Shown in pieces: positions 11,730-22,691 of a stretch of DNA of 64,000 nucleotides. Positions within the stretch are counted from its first letter, which is position 1, and each line of letters begins with the position of its first letter. The DNA comes from Zasmidium citrigriseum. Its lineage: Eukaryota; Ascomycota; Dothideomycetes; Mycosphaerellales; Mycosphaerellaceae. Position numbers and translations under genes: made by a program. The DNA is taken from positions 388,113 through 452,112 of the forward strand of contig NHNW01000034.1 of NCBI GenBank assembly GCA_002786025.1. Direction: 5' to 3'. The notes under the pieces are model-generated. The model ran no database searches, was not told the DNA's origin, and saw only the letters and a program-made list of their open reading frames with translations.

Positions 11730-13427
11730 TCAGACCACCTCCTGCACCCAAACCTCCATCTTCCCCATCTCAACTCCCTCCCTCCCGGCCGCAGTCCTAG
11801 CGCCCCCAACAGCCATCTCCCAATCCTCGCGATCTGCCAGCGTTACCATATCTCCCTCTTCATCCTTGATCTTGACCTTAAAGCCCCCTTTGAACGCAAA
11901 TTTCACCCGGATCAACTCCCTCACCTCCTCAAATGTGACCCCCGGATGCGTCATCACATACCGCATGTCCTCGGCGTGGACCTTGATACGCATCTTCCGC
12001 ATCTCGGGAGGTCGACGGGAATGCGAGCGATTTCGCGGATAGGAATGTTGCGGCGATGTGGTATAAGATTTCGGGGGGACGATCTCAAAGGCTAGCGGCG
12101 GATGGGGATTCGTCGCCGAAGAAGGCGAGAATCCATTAACAATAGTCGGCCCTTCGTCGTGTCCCTCTTCTTCCTCCTCAATCGGCACCGGTATAGGCTG
12201 GCTCCGATGCGCACTGGAGCGTGACCTCTGATGGTGTACAGCTTGTGCTTGTGACACTTGCTCGCTGTAAGCCGCGATCGGGTCCTCTTCAATCCGCACT
12301 TCCGGGACGTCACGAGCCGCGAGGTGTGCTCTTTGCAGATGCACGGCGTGCTCGCGTTCTCGTCTGCGATAGCCATCACTACTGCGTGTCGAGCCACCGG
12401 AGTATTCTCGTCGGATTGCTGGGCGTTCGGATTCTGAGCGTTTTGCGCCCAGTCGGGGTCGTTCGGAAGAGGCATTCGACGTTTTGTGTTCGAAGGCTGC
12501 GACGCCGAGTTCGAGACGGAGCGGTTTTGCTCCTGGTCTTGCGGCTTGCAGGTTCGATTTCTCTGAGCTCGTGCTCTCGGTCGACTTTCGACGTCCGTGG
12601 GCGGAATCTGGTCGGACTTCAGGCTCCGGTGGTGGCGTAGGAGGGAAGACGTTGCGGTGCATGGGTGGCTCGGACTGTTGTCTGGATCTGCTGCGAAGGT
12701 CTGGTCTCACGAGGTTCAGAGCAGCGTATGACAGCTTCTCACCAGGTCGGTCGTCGATACCCATCGCCGCGAGCGCTGCCTGTCTTCGCGGATCCGCTGC
12801 CCTCTGATCATGCGCTTCTGCGACCAGCCTCGCCTTGCCCAGGTAATGCTTCGTCTTCAAGTTCTTGACCTTGGCCTCGTTCGGCCGGTATACCACGCCC
12901 ACTGGAATCGAAAAAACTGTATATCCCTCCGCCTGTTCTCTGATCGCCTCATCGATCACATCATGGTCTGGTACCATCTTCTCTCTTGTCGCATAGATCA
13001 AATCCTGCATGCCCGCCTCTTTCTGTTGGAGGTAGATATAGCACAGCCCGCGGTTGAAGAGCACTTCGCAGGAATACAGCTTGAACTTCAGGCCCAGTTG
13101 CTCGTAGTCGATGTTGTTATTGCCGCGCAGGTAGAGGAGTGTATCGTTGAAGTTGGCCAGAGCTTCCTCAAAGTCTCCCATGAGGAAGTTGCTCACTCCC
13201 TGCTGGAAGTATGCAATGGCCAGGTACTGGTCCAGCTGGACCGCTCTCTGGTAGCATTCCACCGCTCTGTGGTGCTCTCCCAGCGTGGCATGGATGACGC
13301 CGCAGTTGAAGAGGATCTTGGAGGTATCGGCGATCTGCTCGAAGCACTTGATGGCATTGTCGAACTCGTTGTTGTCGTATGCGGCCAGCGCCGTCACCCA
13401 CGTCTCGATCTCTTGCTTGAGCGACAT
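11730..13427 (-). CDS. noxR: NADPH oxidase regulator NoxR (p67phox-like)
   Basis: Cytosolic activator of the fungal NADPH oxidases NoxA/NoxB, working with Rac and Cdc24/Bem1 to direct superoxide production during hyphal growth, fusion and development (family knowledge). A single exon gives 565 residues. Residues 1-165 are TPR repeats (for example ILFNCGVIHATLGEHHRAVE and FNRGLCYIYLQQKEAG), the Rac-binding module. An activation-domain-like segment follows (about 170-200, FSIPVGVVYRPNEAKVKNL). A long disordered, proline- and charge-rich linker with TPPPEPEV (about 240-450) leads to a C-terminal PB1 domain (about 470-560, with MRKMRIKVHAEDMRYV and DEEGDMVTLADREDWEMA). Unlike animal p67phox there is no SH3 domain, as is usual in fungi. 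The start is set by the conserved MSLKQEIETWV. Strong call. Confidence 0.95.
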   Translation of the reverse strand: MSLKQEIETWVTALAAYDNNEFDNAIKCFEQIADTSKILFNCGVIHATLGEHHRAVECYQRAVQLDQYLAIAYFQQGVSNFLMGDFEEALANFNDTLLYLRGNNNIDYEQLGLKFKLYSCEVLFNRGLCYIYLQQKEAGMQDLIYATREKMVPDHDVIDEAIREQAEGYTVFSIPVGVVYRPNEAKVKNLKTKHYLGKARLVAEAHDQRAADPRRQAALAAMGIDDRPGEKLSYAALNLVRPDLRSRSRQQSEPPMHRNVFPPTPPPEPEVRPDSAHGRRKSTESTSSEKSNLQAARPGAKPLRLELGVAAFEHKTSNASSERPRLGAKRSESERPAIRREYSGGSTRSSDGYRRREREHAVHLQRAHLAARDVPEVRIEEDPIAAYSEQVSQAQAVHHQRSRSSAHRSQPIPVPIEEEEEGHDEGPTIVNGFSPSSATNPHPPLAFEIVPPKSYTTSPQHSYPRNRSHSRRPPEMRKMRIKVHAEDMRYVMTHPGVTFEEVRELIRVKFAFKGGFKVKIKDEEGDMVTLADREDWEMAVGGARTAAGREGVEMGKMEVWVQEVV

Positions 13428-14607
13428 GGTGACTCAGTCCGAAGCTCTTCCAAGGTGGATCACAGTCTCCAGATGCGGTCTGTCGTCAAGAAGCGCACGC
13501 TCCGGGCGAGGGAGGTGGAGCGAGGTTACGTTACACTGGACAGCAGGCTGGGGCAGAGTAGCAGTAGCGATGTTTGGCGCGGCATTGACGATCAACAAGG
13601 AGAGCAGCAGCAGCAGTAGCGACAAGTGGAACCAGGCAAAAGAGACATGAAACTCACGAGACGGCGGCAAAAGCGACGACGGCCCATATAGATAGACGCG
13701 GCCTCGATCTAGCAGTGCAAGAAGCAACGAAAAGGGAGGTGTAGTCCGTTGGTGGCAGTTCTGCAGCAGAAGTGTGCGCGCGTAACGAATGGCGTTGGCG
13801 GGCGTGTGGCTGTCCTTCCAGCCAAGCGGGACACTCACCCAAGTGGGGCCCGAGGCGCTCGATGCGGCGCCTACACGTCCAATGGCCTGAGGCCGCCGAA
13901 TCACCGCCTCGAATACTCGTAAATCGAGCCTCTTGGTCTTGATGCTCCTTGCTTAAGCGAAGACGCCTCTCGCCATAACACGCTCGACCGACCACATGGC
14001 ACATCTGCCCACGTTGTTCGATCCAAGACATCGTCACTGCCATGCACGCTTTAATGTACGCCGCCGCACCCACCGTCACACTCGAGACATGCAATAGCCT
14101 TTGTGACGACCGACTTCTCTTCCATTGAGAGAGCCGAGACTCTTCTTCACAACGTGTGCCAACGCTCTCGTCCTTATCTCGGTCCTCACTGCCCAGAATA
14201 GGACAACGCTGGCATTGGCAGAGAGATCATGATCGAGAGAAGGAATCCGAGCGCAACCCGAGCAAGCAACAGTAAAAGATCGTCTTTCGAGATTTCGCTC
14301 TATGCATCTTGGATATCATCAACCTTCATTCCTCCACAGCCGAATCAACAAACAGATCAAGAAAATGCGCCCTTCAAAATGCAGTCTCCGCCATGAGATT
14401 CCCATCTCGAACCAAAAAGTAGCTGATCGAATGCCTCCCGCTTGCGCCAGCGCCGTGCTTTCCATGTACACACATCTTCTGCCCCATGTACATTAAAACA
14501 TCTTCTCGTGAATCATCCCCCTCATCGTCATCTCACGATCGCACCCAATGAAGAATCATCGCAAGCAGTATGAATACAGTCGGCCCCAGATAATGCGCGA
14601 CGGCTAG
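13428..14607. other. Upstream region of noxR
   Basis: Lies between the noxR start and the 3' end of the CrgA-like gene, both on the minus strand. Pyrimidine-rich tracts near 13600-13680 on the minus strand fit a leader or promoter. No supportable coding frame seen; a 5' UTR intron in noxR is possible but not demonstrable. Confidence 0.45.
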
Positions 14608-16317
14608 TCACAGGATCCGACAAGAATTGGATTGATACCTGACACCCCAGTCAGTACGCTCGAGCTGCGACCCTTGAAGATGCAAAGTTCCCGTCAGCAA
14701 GGGTCTTCAGTGCTGCGAAGACTGGCCGCCCTCGCGCGGGTGGAGCATTTAAGGGTCGACTTACCATCTCTGCGTCTCGATCCGCCGGATCCATGTCGCC
14801 GTGATTTTGAGCCGTTCGCGTACTGTGCGGGTGCCGAGGAGCTTGTACTTTTCTTCTTCCGAAATGGGGAGGACGCTGGCGAACCAGTAGGGGAAGTCGG
14901 CGGCGTCTTCGGGTGGTTGGCCGTGGATGTCGAGGACTCGTTGTTGCAGCCAGTTTGCACTGCGTCCTCGCATTCTGACGATGAATTCTCGGCCGAGGTC
15001 GAGGAGTTCTTGAGTTGACATGCGGTTGATCTGGCCTGCAATATCTCCCTCTTCGATCGGTGGTGGTAGCGATGTCTCTTCTGCTTCGATGCTCTCTTCC
15101 TCAGCGAGGTTGACGTCGTCGATCCTTTCGACATCTCCAATCGAATACCCGTCCAGTACAGCGTGAGATTTGACGCGGAAGCGATATAGGCCTCGTGTCT
15201 CGATGAGGCTGGTGCCATCTGCAAGCATTTGCGCATGCACAATCTGCAGCATGGTGCCGTATTGGTAGAAGTGGACATGGCCGAGATCTCCCTGCGGCTC
15301 GCCATACCGATTGTACATGAGCATCCCGAATTGTCGATTGCCTTCCAAACATCGTCGCAACATCAATCGATATCTCGGTTCGAAGATTCGCAAAAAGGTG
15401 GGCTGATTCGGGAAACCCAGCGTGCACACGAATAGTGCCACATTAGACTGACCATCGGATCCAAGCTCTTCTTGTTGAACGGCTTCAGCTCGTGCAGCGA
15501 CTATCTCTGGGCAGAGTCCATTGAGAAGGTTTACCAGGGTCTTGTTGCTTGGCTGCCTGAGAAGCGAGGGCGGAATGGCGAGTCCGCGCCTGCAGACCGG
15601 ACAATGTAGTGAATGATCCAATACCCGGGCCAGGCATTTCCGGCAGAGAGTATGGCCACAGAATGTCGTGACTGGATCCAGCATCAAGTTGTAGCAGACT
15701 TGGCAGTCTACTTCCCTTTGAGTTGTTTCTAGCACTTCTTGTAGTACTGCAACATCCATGGCCTTGTCATTTTCACTCGTATCGGGATCGCTTGGATATA
15801 AGAGGTCAACCTTGTGGGGAAGATCGCCTTGTGCTGCCAGACCGTAGGTGGATATCAGCCTGCCTCCGACCGTTTCATGGATGCGCGACTTTTCCGATGA
15901 CGGTTGCGAGCTCATGACCTCGTCGTACATGGGCTCCTCTGCCACGAGCTTTGGCATCATCTCCACCAACGAGGTATGCTTTGCCACCACTTCCGCAATC
16001 GACTCCATCAGCTTCGCCAGTGTCACATCGATATTGCAATCCGAGGCTGGATGTTCCGCCCCGCAATCCTCAAACGGACACTGGAAGCCCTGTTTTCGTC
16101 CTGGCAGGTCGGGGTATGAGATGTTTTCTCGCTCATGCGCCTCCGGTAGACATTCTCTGCATATCGAGTTCCCGCATGGCAAGGTGACCGGGTTGCGGAA
16201 GGGCCTGGAGCACTGGGTGCATTGCAGCAACCGCACCAGTTGTCTCGCATCTTCATGAGCTGCTAGGGCAGTGGGAAGAGGGCTCTTCTCCGATGAGTCG
16301 CCATTTTGGCTCATCAA
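14608..16317 (-). CDS. crgA: CrgA-like RING-finger/LON-domain E3 ubiquitin ligase
   Basis: Two RING-type zinc fingers (about residues 33-80, beginning CTQCSRPF, with CGNSICRECL; and about 205-245, CQVCYNLM with CGHTLCRKCL and CPVCRRG) precede a LON substrate-binding domain (about 292-515, starting ALFVCTLGFPNQPTF). This architecture matches Mucor CrgA, a repressor of carotenogenesis and light responses, and LONRF proteins. The main frame ends with RW-stop at 14761, but a perfect donor GTAAGT overlaps that stop. Splicing 14764-14639 (126 nt, CTGAC branch site, CAG acceptor) keeps the frame and adds YQSNSCRIL, giving 527 residues ending in Cys-Arg-Ile-Leu, a CaaX prenylation box; Mucor CrgA also ends in a prenylation motif. 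I therefore prefer the spliced model. Role in light or development here is inferred. Confidence 0.88.
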
Positions 16318-17816
16318 GGCTGCTGGCTCTTTCGCCAGGCTGGACGACCGGCCTGCTGGCGTCGTTGTGTACGGGGATATCTCTTTCTGCCTCTAGCAGA
16401 ATCATATGGCGGTAGGATAGGAATCGCACACCTCCATCTATCCCGAGAGCGCGTCCTCTTCTTCTCCTACTGGGGACGGGTCCAGACCCAGTCGTGTCTT
16501 AGAGACAAAGTACTTCGGCGGTGGTCGTAAAGTCCGAATGACGTCGTCGAAGCGGCTGCTGGTAGGTTGGGTGAATGGTGACGGGTTGAGTGGCAGCCGT
16601 ACCAGCGTGTTGTCGTGGGTATTTGGTGTAGGTCTGGACGAAGATAGTTAAGTGGCGAATGATTCGATGGCGACAAGTGGTATGAATACTGGTATAGTGA
16701 GAAGCGAAGATGGACAGAGAAAGAGACTTGACGGGCTCAGCAAGACGTCAATCCCGGCTCTTGTCATGCACTGCACGGATAAGCAGGGATCAGCACGTCC
16801 AGCGCCAGGCCGAGTCGAAATCATCGATTTGACGGCGACTGCAAACAAAAGCAGCCTCGCCCACGCGCAGCGTGTGATCCTGCTGCCAGCACCAGCGTTG
16901 GTGTCGGTCGGCAGGCTCGAGCACGCCACCCCGTGATTGGCCGCCCGCGCTGCATACGTCGAAGATGTGCTCTCTGGATCGGAGCGTGAGAGACATCAAT
17001 CGTCTGTATTTCTGGCCCAAATCTCGCGGTCATGGACTGGGATATTGCTCAGATGAAGCTGTCATCAATATTTTCCTACCAAACATCCCAAAAAGTCCGG
17101 TTACCAGCGCCGTGGGCTCGAATGGCATGCTCGATGCTGACCATTGAACTGCTGGAGATCGTGGCGAATGTTTCCGCCTTCGGCTCCCTCCCCACACTTT
17201 CACTTCCGATGGCGAATTGGCTTGGCACTCTGTCCTTTTGGAGCAACACCCAAACACCATCTCCAACGACAACCATTTCTTCTCCACCCCCACGGCTCTC
17301 CCCTCTCCATTCATCTATTTCCCGGTACCCATGATTCCGAGATCTTGTCCCAACCTTGTCCAAAGATCAGACTGGAACATACGACTCAACCAGCTCAAAA
17401 GATCCAAGTCATCTGCGTCAACAAACAATCTTCTTCTCGACTTCATATCGCCACTCGTCGTTTCGGCCGAAAGATGCATCTCGCACGAGTCTCCTTCTTC
17501 CGTTCGTACGCTGCAATTTTGAGAAACCATTCGTGCGGTCGAACGATGTCAGGAATACCTCCTGCATGTAGCGTCGCCTCGGTCTGGATGCAGCGCTAGG
17601 AAAACGCAGCGTCCTCGACAGAGTCTCGCCTTCACGAATATGCGAGTCGGTCGTAGCAAGCGCTCTCAGATCCGGCCTTGAAGACCATGACGAGCGTTTC
17701 TGTCGCCTCAAACCTATGTTCGCCGTCCGAATCGAAAGCCCGGCGAAAAGTGACCGTCTCTTCCCATTTGCCCGTGGACCGACGTAACTCTTGGGGCTCG
17801 ACCGCATGACGGCAGC
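16318..17816. other. 1.5 kb without a confident gene
   Basis: Frames on both strands overlap and show no domain. One minus-strand stretch at 17632-17862 reads like protein (a charged segment ending in YDRLAYS) and could be an alternative 3' exon of the F-box gene at 17817-18794, but I could not join it in frame through a convincing splice pair. The remainder holds the promoter of the CrgA-like gene. Confidence 0.4.
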
Positions 17817-18794
17817 TCACATGTATGGTGCCTCGAAAACACCAACGCTGCGGATCGGGCATTCAGGATGTACCACGACGAGATTTCTAGTGGCACGAGG
17901 CTCCTGCCGTCCGTGGTCTGACGTGCGACAACCTTACCGTCGTCTGAATTGGCGAGCTTTCCCAGCTGCCCAAAACTCGTCCGCAGGCAAGTTGAGAGAA
18001 ATGCCATCAATGTCATCATCGTTGAACATGAGCAAGGTTCGGAACAGCTTGATCTCGCCGCCGCCCATATGATGCTGGAGGGACTCAAGCGCCTTTCTGT
18101 GCGTCGAGACCAAAGGACTGATCCAGGATTGTCGTGAACCCATATCAATCCGGAAGTTCACGTCCCAACGGCTTTCAGCAAGCGCAGCATCTATCATCTT
18201 CCCAAATGTAAACCCGGTAGGATCCTCCAATTGCCGAGTCCCGGTATACACGCAGTAACCTATTTGGCCCTCTCGCAGACCAGACCCCTTCACGGACCAT
18301 TCGAGTTGCGCCCAAATCTTCTTGATCGGCGGATCGGTCAGGAGAAGGTCCTTCCAGGAAGCAATATCCAGGTTCCCACACTCTTTTAAACTCAGCCAGA
18401 AGAACTTGCTATCCCGGCACAAGAATCTCTGGATTCTCCGGAAACCGTGCAGTGGCGGTGGGAGCGGGCACCGGCGGAGCGCTGGGCATGGCTCATAGTG
18501 ATTGCACAGCACGCCCCAGAGTTCGGCGCGCTCGAGGAAGATGTGCCTTCTGAGCAGAGGAGAGTGCTTGAGCACTTTCCGAAACTTGTAACAGACCCGG
18601 CGCAAGGTGAACTGCTTTTCCCACGGGAGGGCGAGGAGAATGCGCTCCAGGACTTCGGTCGTCATCAAGGCTCGCTGCGCTGCGGTGTCCAGCGGCTGCT
18701 TTGGTCTCCGTATGACTTTCCGTCCTGTCGCAGTCGTCCATTTGTGCGCTCGACGCGCTGCGGCCTCGGTCATAGTGCCCTCGTTCGACTCCAT
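17817..18794 (-). CDS. F-box protein
   Basis: Probable SCF ubiquitin-ligase substrate adaptor. The first exon (18794-17938) encodes a basic N-terminus and an F-box at about residues 42-85 (MTTEVLERILLALPWEKQF, then LRRVCYKFRKVL and SPLLRRHIFLE). The remaining ~200 residues are the variable, tryptophan-containing C-terminal region common in Pezizomycotina F-box families, with no LRR, WD or Kelch repeats. The frame reaches a stop at 17934, but a GTAAGG donor at 17937 and a TAG acceptor 51 nt further allow an in-frame second exon (17886-17817) that ends VGVFEAPYM, total 308 residues. The 3' end is therefore tentative. It is not adjacent to the F-box cluster at 28-35 kb and is more diverged from it. 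Target unknown. Confidence 0.75.
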
Positions 18795-19384
18795 GACTGA
18801 TTTTGATGAAGCTGTGCGCGCGGGTGTGCGCTTTCCGAGGTTGGTATGCGGCAGGTGAGAGTTGTTAAGAGGGAAAGGGATGAAGCTTCAGAAAAATCCC
18901 GAGAGCTATCAAAATGCGCTTGAAGCTAAGTATACTCGCTACCAGGTTTCGATCAACGAATCTCCTTCACTCATATTGTCATCAGTAATGCCGAGGGATG
19001 TTCGGTATGCGGACGCTAACTGTCATGTTTAGGGGCGCTCTGGCTTTACATAGTCCGTTTGTTCTTGGACTCTGTGCCTGAGCTTCATTGAAGGGGACAG
19101 TAAGTCGACTGCGCTGCTCTGCGCATATGGCTCTCATACAGTGTTCGGGCTTGCTCTTGGCTCAGAGCTAATTTCTCGATTATCCGCCGCTGCGAACAAT
19201 TCCCCCTCACCGCCGACGGATCCCAATTGCGCTCCGTGGGCGATATCGTCCGCAACGAGCCACTTGTCGAGGCGGCCGTCAAGTCCATACACTAGCCGTA
19301 CTTCCACGACCGGAGGAAGCACTTTCAGTGTGGATCAACTTCTCGAAGCGCAAACCCTACTCTTCGACCGAATCTCGCTGCTCA
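18795..19384. other. Intergenic, nothing recognised
   Basis: Promoter side of the F-box gene and 3' flank of family member 3. Short overlapping frames only. Confidence 0.45.
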
Positions 19385-20573
19385 TCACAGAATGCCTTCC
19401 CTCCTGAAAGGCTTGGAGTAACGACGGCCACATGCCCAAGCGTCCCCGCCACGGTCCGCCCTGCTCGGAGCCTCCTCGATATCCGGAAGATCCAGAGCCA
19501 CAATCTGCGGCCATGTCTTCATCCTATCATAGGTCTCATTCAGATTCGCATTCTCCCCCTCTCGGCCAGGATACTTCTCAGCCTTTGGCAGAAAATGATC
19601 CTCCGTCGACTTGCACATCGTCTGGAACTTCTTCTCGTAGAATGTTCGCCATAGCTCGTGGTCCTCTTCGTCGTCGGGGTCGTCGGCTTGTCTGAAGATG
19701 CCCTCGATGGCCATGGCGCGGTACTCGAAAGCGAAGGCTCGCCAGATGACGCCGACCGGGCACTGCTGCAAGAGATGCTTGTACAGCTTCTTGCGGGCGG
19801 CGCGGGAGTAGGAGAGGAAGACTTTGGTGCCTCCGAGGAGGCGGGCGAGCTCGAAGATGGACTAGAAATCTGTCAGCAACGTTTCTAATGCGTTTCGCGA
19901 AACAATCGTGGCGAGGTACCTGCTTGAAGTATCCAACGACGTCCAGCCTCGCTGAGTAGTAGTGGTTGATGGTCTCCCTCTTATACTGGCTTCGGTTCGC
20001 ATTCGTCGAGTGCACGCTGATAATCTCATCCACATCCGTAGCCGACGGCTTGCCGTGGACGGCGATATACAGCTCGGTCACGCGGTAGTCCTCGTCGACG
20101 ACCTTGCGACCTGGGTGCTCGCGATCGAAGAGGAGAGCATCGGCAGCACGATACAGTGTGCTGGACTCATCTTGCTCGTTGTTGATATGCTGGGCCAGAT
20201 CATGCAATTTCTCGTACTGCTCCTCGGTGAAGGGCTCAGGCTTCCAATTGATGCCGTTGGGAACGTCTTTGTTCGCCTTCTTGTCGAACTTGCGCAAGAA
20301 GGGGTTCTTGAGAGCGCCGGATGGGAGCTCCAGCTCGTCTTTCATGTCCTCGAGGTCAGCTTCATCTTGCGCGGCCTTCTGCTTGATCTTCGTCTTCTGG
20401 GAGGCCTTCTTGATGATTTGAGCAGTCTTGGAGGAGAGAGAGGGTTCGATGATCTTGCTTCGACGCTCGACTTTGATCTTGTCTTTCACAGTCTTGGTAG
20501 TCTTGCGTGTGACGGTGATGCTCTCTCTAGCGGCGTGGCGGGCTTCGGACTTCGAACTCTTCTTGGTACCCAT
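19385..20573 (-). CDS. Member 3 of the unnamed basic protein family
   Basis: Two exons, 20573-19920 and 19861-19385, with a 58-nt phase-0 intron directly after the codons for VGYFKQ, the same position as in member 1; product 376 residues. The N-terminal 90 residues are highly lysine-rich (for example KKASQKTKIKQKAAQ) and could be a nuclear localisation region. Family motifs follow in order: LKNPFLRKFDKK, WKPEPFTEEQYEKL, GYFKQ then SIFELARLLGGTKVFL, KKLYKHLLQQCPVGV, AMAIEGIF, KKFQTMCKSTEDHFLP. A charged insert between WKPEP and GYFKQ is longer than in member 1. No known domain recognised. It lies about 8 kb from members 1 and 2, so the copies are dispersed rather than strictly tandem. Confidence 0.85.
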
Positions 20574-21017
20574 TGTGGCTGCAGGAAGAATAGTCGTTTA
20601 TGAGGTTGTGGCGGCGGCAAGGTTGGAAGTAGAATCTTGTGCGACTTTGTTGGTGGTTAGAAGAGGAGTTGTGGTGCTGCGGAGAGTAGAAGTATGCGAG
20701 GCGAGAAATAGTCGGCACATCACTGGTCCGTGCGGGTGAGTGAAGGAGAGCTTTCCAGCACGACAAGGGTTAAATGGACCAATAATAGATCAACGATCTA
20801 CAAAATTCATTCAAGAACAATAGGAGAGGTGGCAGCATGTGCTTCACTCTGTAGAATAGAAGCTCGTGAAGAGGTGTCGGCGTCCAGGTGGTCGAGACTT
20901 GGCAGTCACATGAAACTTTCTATTAGCAGCAACCAGCACATGGGTCAAAGTCACCAGGATGGCAATCTCACTAACCCTCCATTCACGTGGCCAAGGTCTA
21001 CCATGGCATTATTTCGC
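20574..21017. other. Intergenic, nothing recognised
   Basis: Contains the leader of family member 3 (minus strand; its complement is GT-rich near the start) and the 3' flank of the aldo/keto reductase gene. No supportable coding frame. Confidence 0.45.
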
Positions 21018-22206
21018 TCAAGGCCAGCCACCGACATGAATCGGGCCTTGCGACACAATCGCAATCGACGGCTCCCCCGTCAGCCTCCAATCCCGTCCAA
21101 TAAAACTCCCCGGAAACCCAATATCAAACTCCTTCTGGCCCTCCAAAAACTCCACCTGCTTCTTCGACAACTTAATCTCCAGCCCCTTGATATTATCCCT
21201 CAAATGCTCCACCTTCCTGCCGCCAACCAGCGGATACACATTCGGCGCCTTGGACCGCACGTAAGCCAGAGCGATGGCCGTCAAGCTCTTAACACCGTGG
21301 GCGTCGGCGACTTGAGCGAGGGCGGCGGACATTCTCTTCTCTTCGTCGGTTTGTTCCATTTGGAAACGTTGGATTTCGCCGGCGGCTTTCTTGGCTTCGA
21401 TTTCTTCCGGGCGGCGGAGTTTGCCTTGGCCCAGGACATCCCAGGGTGCGAGAGCCATGCCGAAGTAGTTCGCCATGGGGAGGATCTCTCGCTCAAAGTC
21501 ACGGATCATGACGTTCCATCGTCCCTGGTAGATGCTAAAGGGCGTCTTTCCATGAGCCTTTGCATAATGATTCGCACCAGCAACAACCCAGGCTGGCGTA
21601 TCGCTGATACCGAGATAGAGTACTTTGCCCTGTTGGACGAGGAGGTGGAGGGAGTCCATGACTTCTTCGATGGAGACGGTGTAGTCCCAGAAGTGGACGT
21701 AGAGGATATCTACCCAGTCGGTTTGGAGTTTTCGGAGGGAGTCGCGGAGAGAGATGTTCATGCTTCGCTTGTGGTTGCCCCAGTAGTTGTTGTTTGCAGG
21801 AGTCTTTTCTGGCCCGGTGTCGGCTTTGTAGTGGAAGGAGAACTTTGTGGCGAGGACGATTTGGTCGCGGTTGCCGCCTGTCAGCTACATCAGTCTCCAA
21901 GTCTCTCAGCGAGTCGAACTGGGTGTTCATACGCTCTTTCATCCACTCTCCAATCCATGTCTCTGATTGTTCGCTCTGGTATCCGTTTGCCGTGTCGATG
22001 AAGTTGCCGCCGAGATCGACGTATGCATCGAGAAGCTCGAAGGCCTGCTTCTTGTTCATAGATCCCATAAACGCATTCCAGGCATCTCCAATAGACATTC
22101 CTCCAAGAATCAATGGGGATACCCTGATGCCAGCGGTGGAGGACATGGGAACTTGTTTGCCGAGAGCACTCTTTGGCTCCGGTGCTGGTTTCATGAAGTC
22201 TCCCAT
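21018..22206 (-). CDS. Aldo/keto reductase, aryl-alcohol dehydrogenase / NorA-like subgroup
   Basis: NADP-dependent oxidoreductase with a TIM barrel. Exons 22206-21933 and 21877-21018 are joined across a 55-nt phase-1 intron (GTATGA donor, CTGACAG acceptor); product 377 residues. The catalytic tetrad can be placed: Asp and Tyr in [15 protein letters not shown], Lys in LATKFSFHY, His in LYVHFWDYT. The C-terminal cofactor region reads [20 protein letters not shown]. This subgroup includes yeast AAD proteins and the norsolorinic-acid reductases of aflatoxin/sterigmatocystin pathways, but no polyketide gene lies nearby, so a secondary-metabolite role is not supported. It is divergent from a regulator gene at 22692, with 485 bp between starts. 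Confidence 0.93.
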
Positions 22207-22691
22207 AATGGCGTTCGATCGAAGAAGTCGGTGCGAAGGTCGTTCGAGGTGTCGATTCTCAAGTCAAAGGATATGTCTGGATTGGCATCGAAACTTGGCG
22301 ACAAGCCATATCTTTATACACTTATCGTCGCCCTCGTGGCTCACTTAACTCCATGGTCAATGCCTCATTCAGGAAACCTTCGCAACGGTCAAATTGCGCC
22401 CTCCGTGGAGCAGGTATACAGTCCTCCTCCGTCAGAAGAACCTCATCAATGGCAGTTCTGATATTTAGCGCCCGAAATTGTCTTGGCAGCTACCCAATGC
22501 GGAAGGAAGAGAACGTGGATGTAGTCATGCGCTAGCCAAAGCTTAGTCTGCGGGCCGGACATAACGTGCATGAGATTCGTCCAGACCTCACCCATGACAT
22601 AGCAGTACCTGCAAACGGTATCTTTCTGGTAGACAGACGATTTTCAAAGCAACAGGCGAGCATTGTCTGTGTACAGCAACAAGCAGACACA
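22207..22691. promoter_or_regulatory. Divergent promoter between reductase and regulator
   Basis: Shared upstream region of the minus-strand aldo/keto reductase and the plus-strand regulator. The regulator frame remains open upstream to 22566, but the added residues do not look conserved. No specific site identified. Confidence 0.4.

Noticed and set aside
15229..16258. Plus-strand frames antisense to the CrgA-like gene
   Set aside because: They are shadows of the RING/LON coding frame, lacking own domains.
17632..17862. Separate small gene on the minus strand
   Set aside because: Reads somewhat like protein but has no convincing start of its own and may be a missed exon of the F-box gene; no in-frame splice could be demonstrated.
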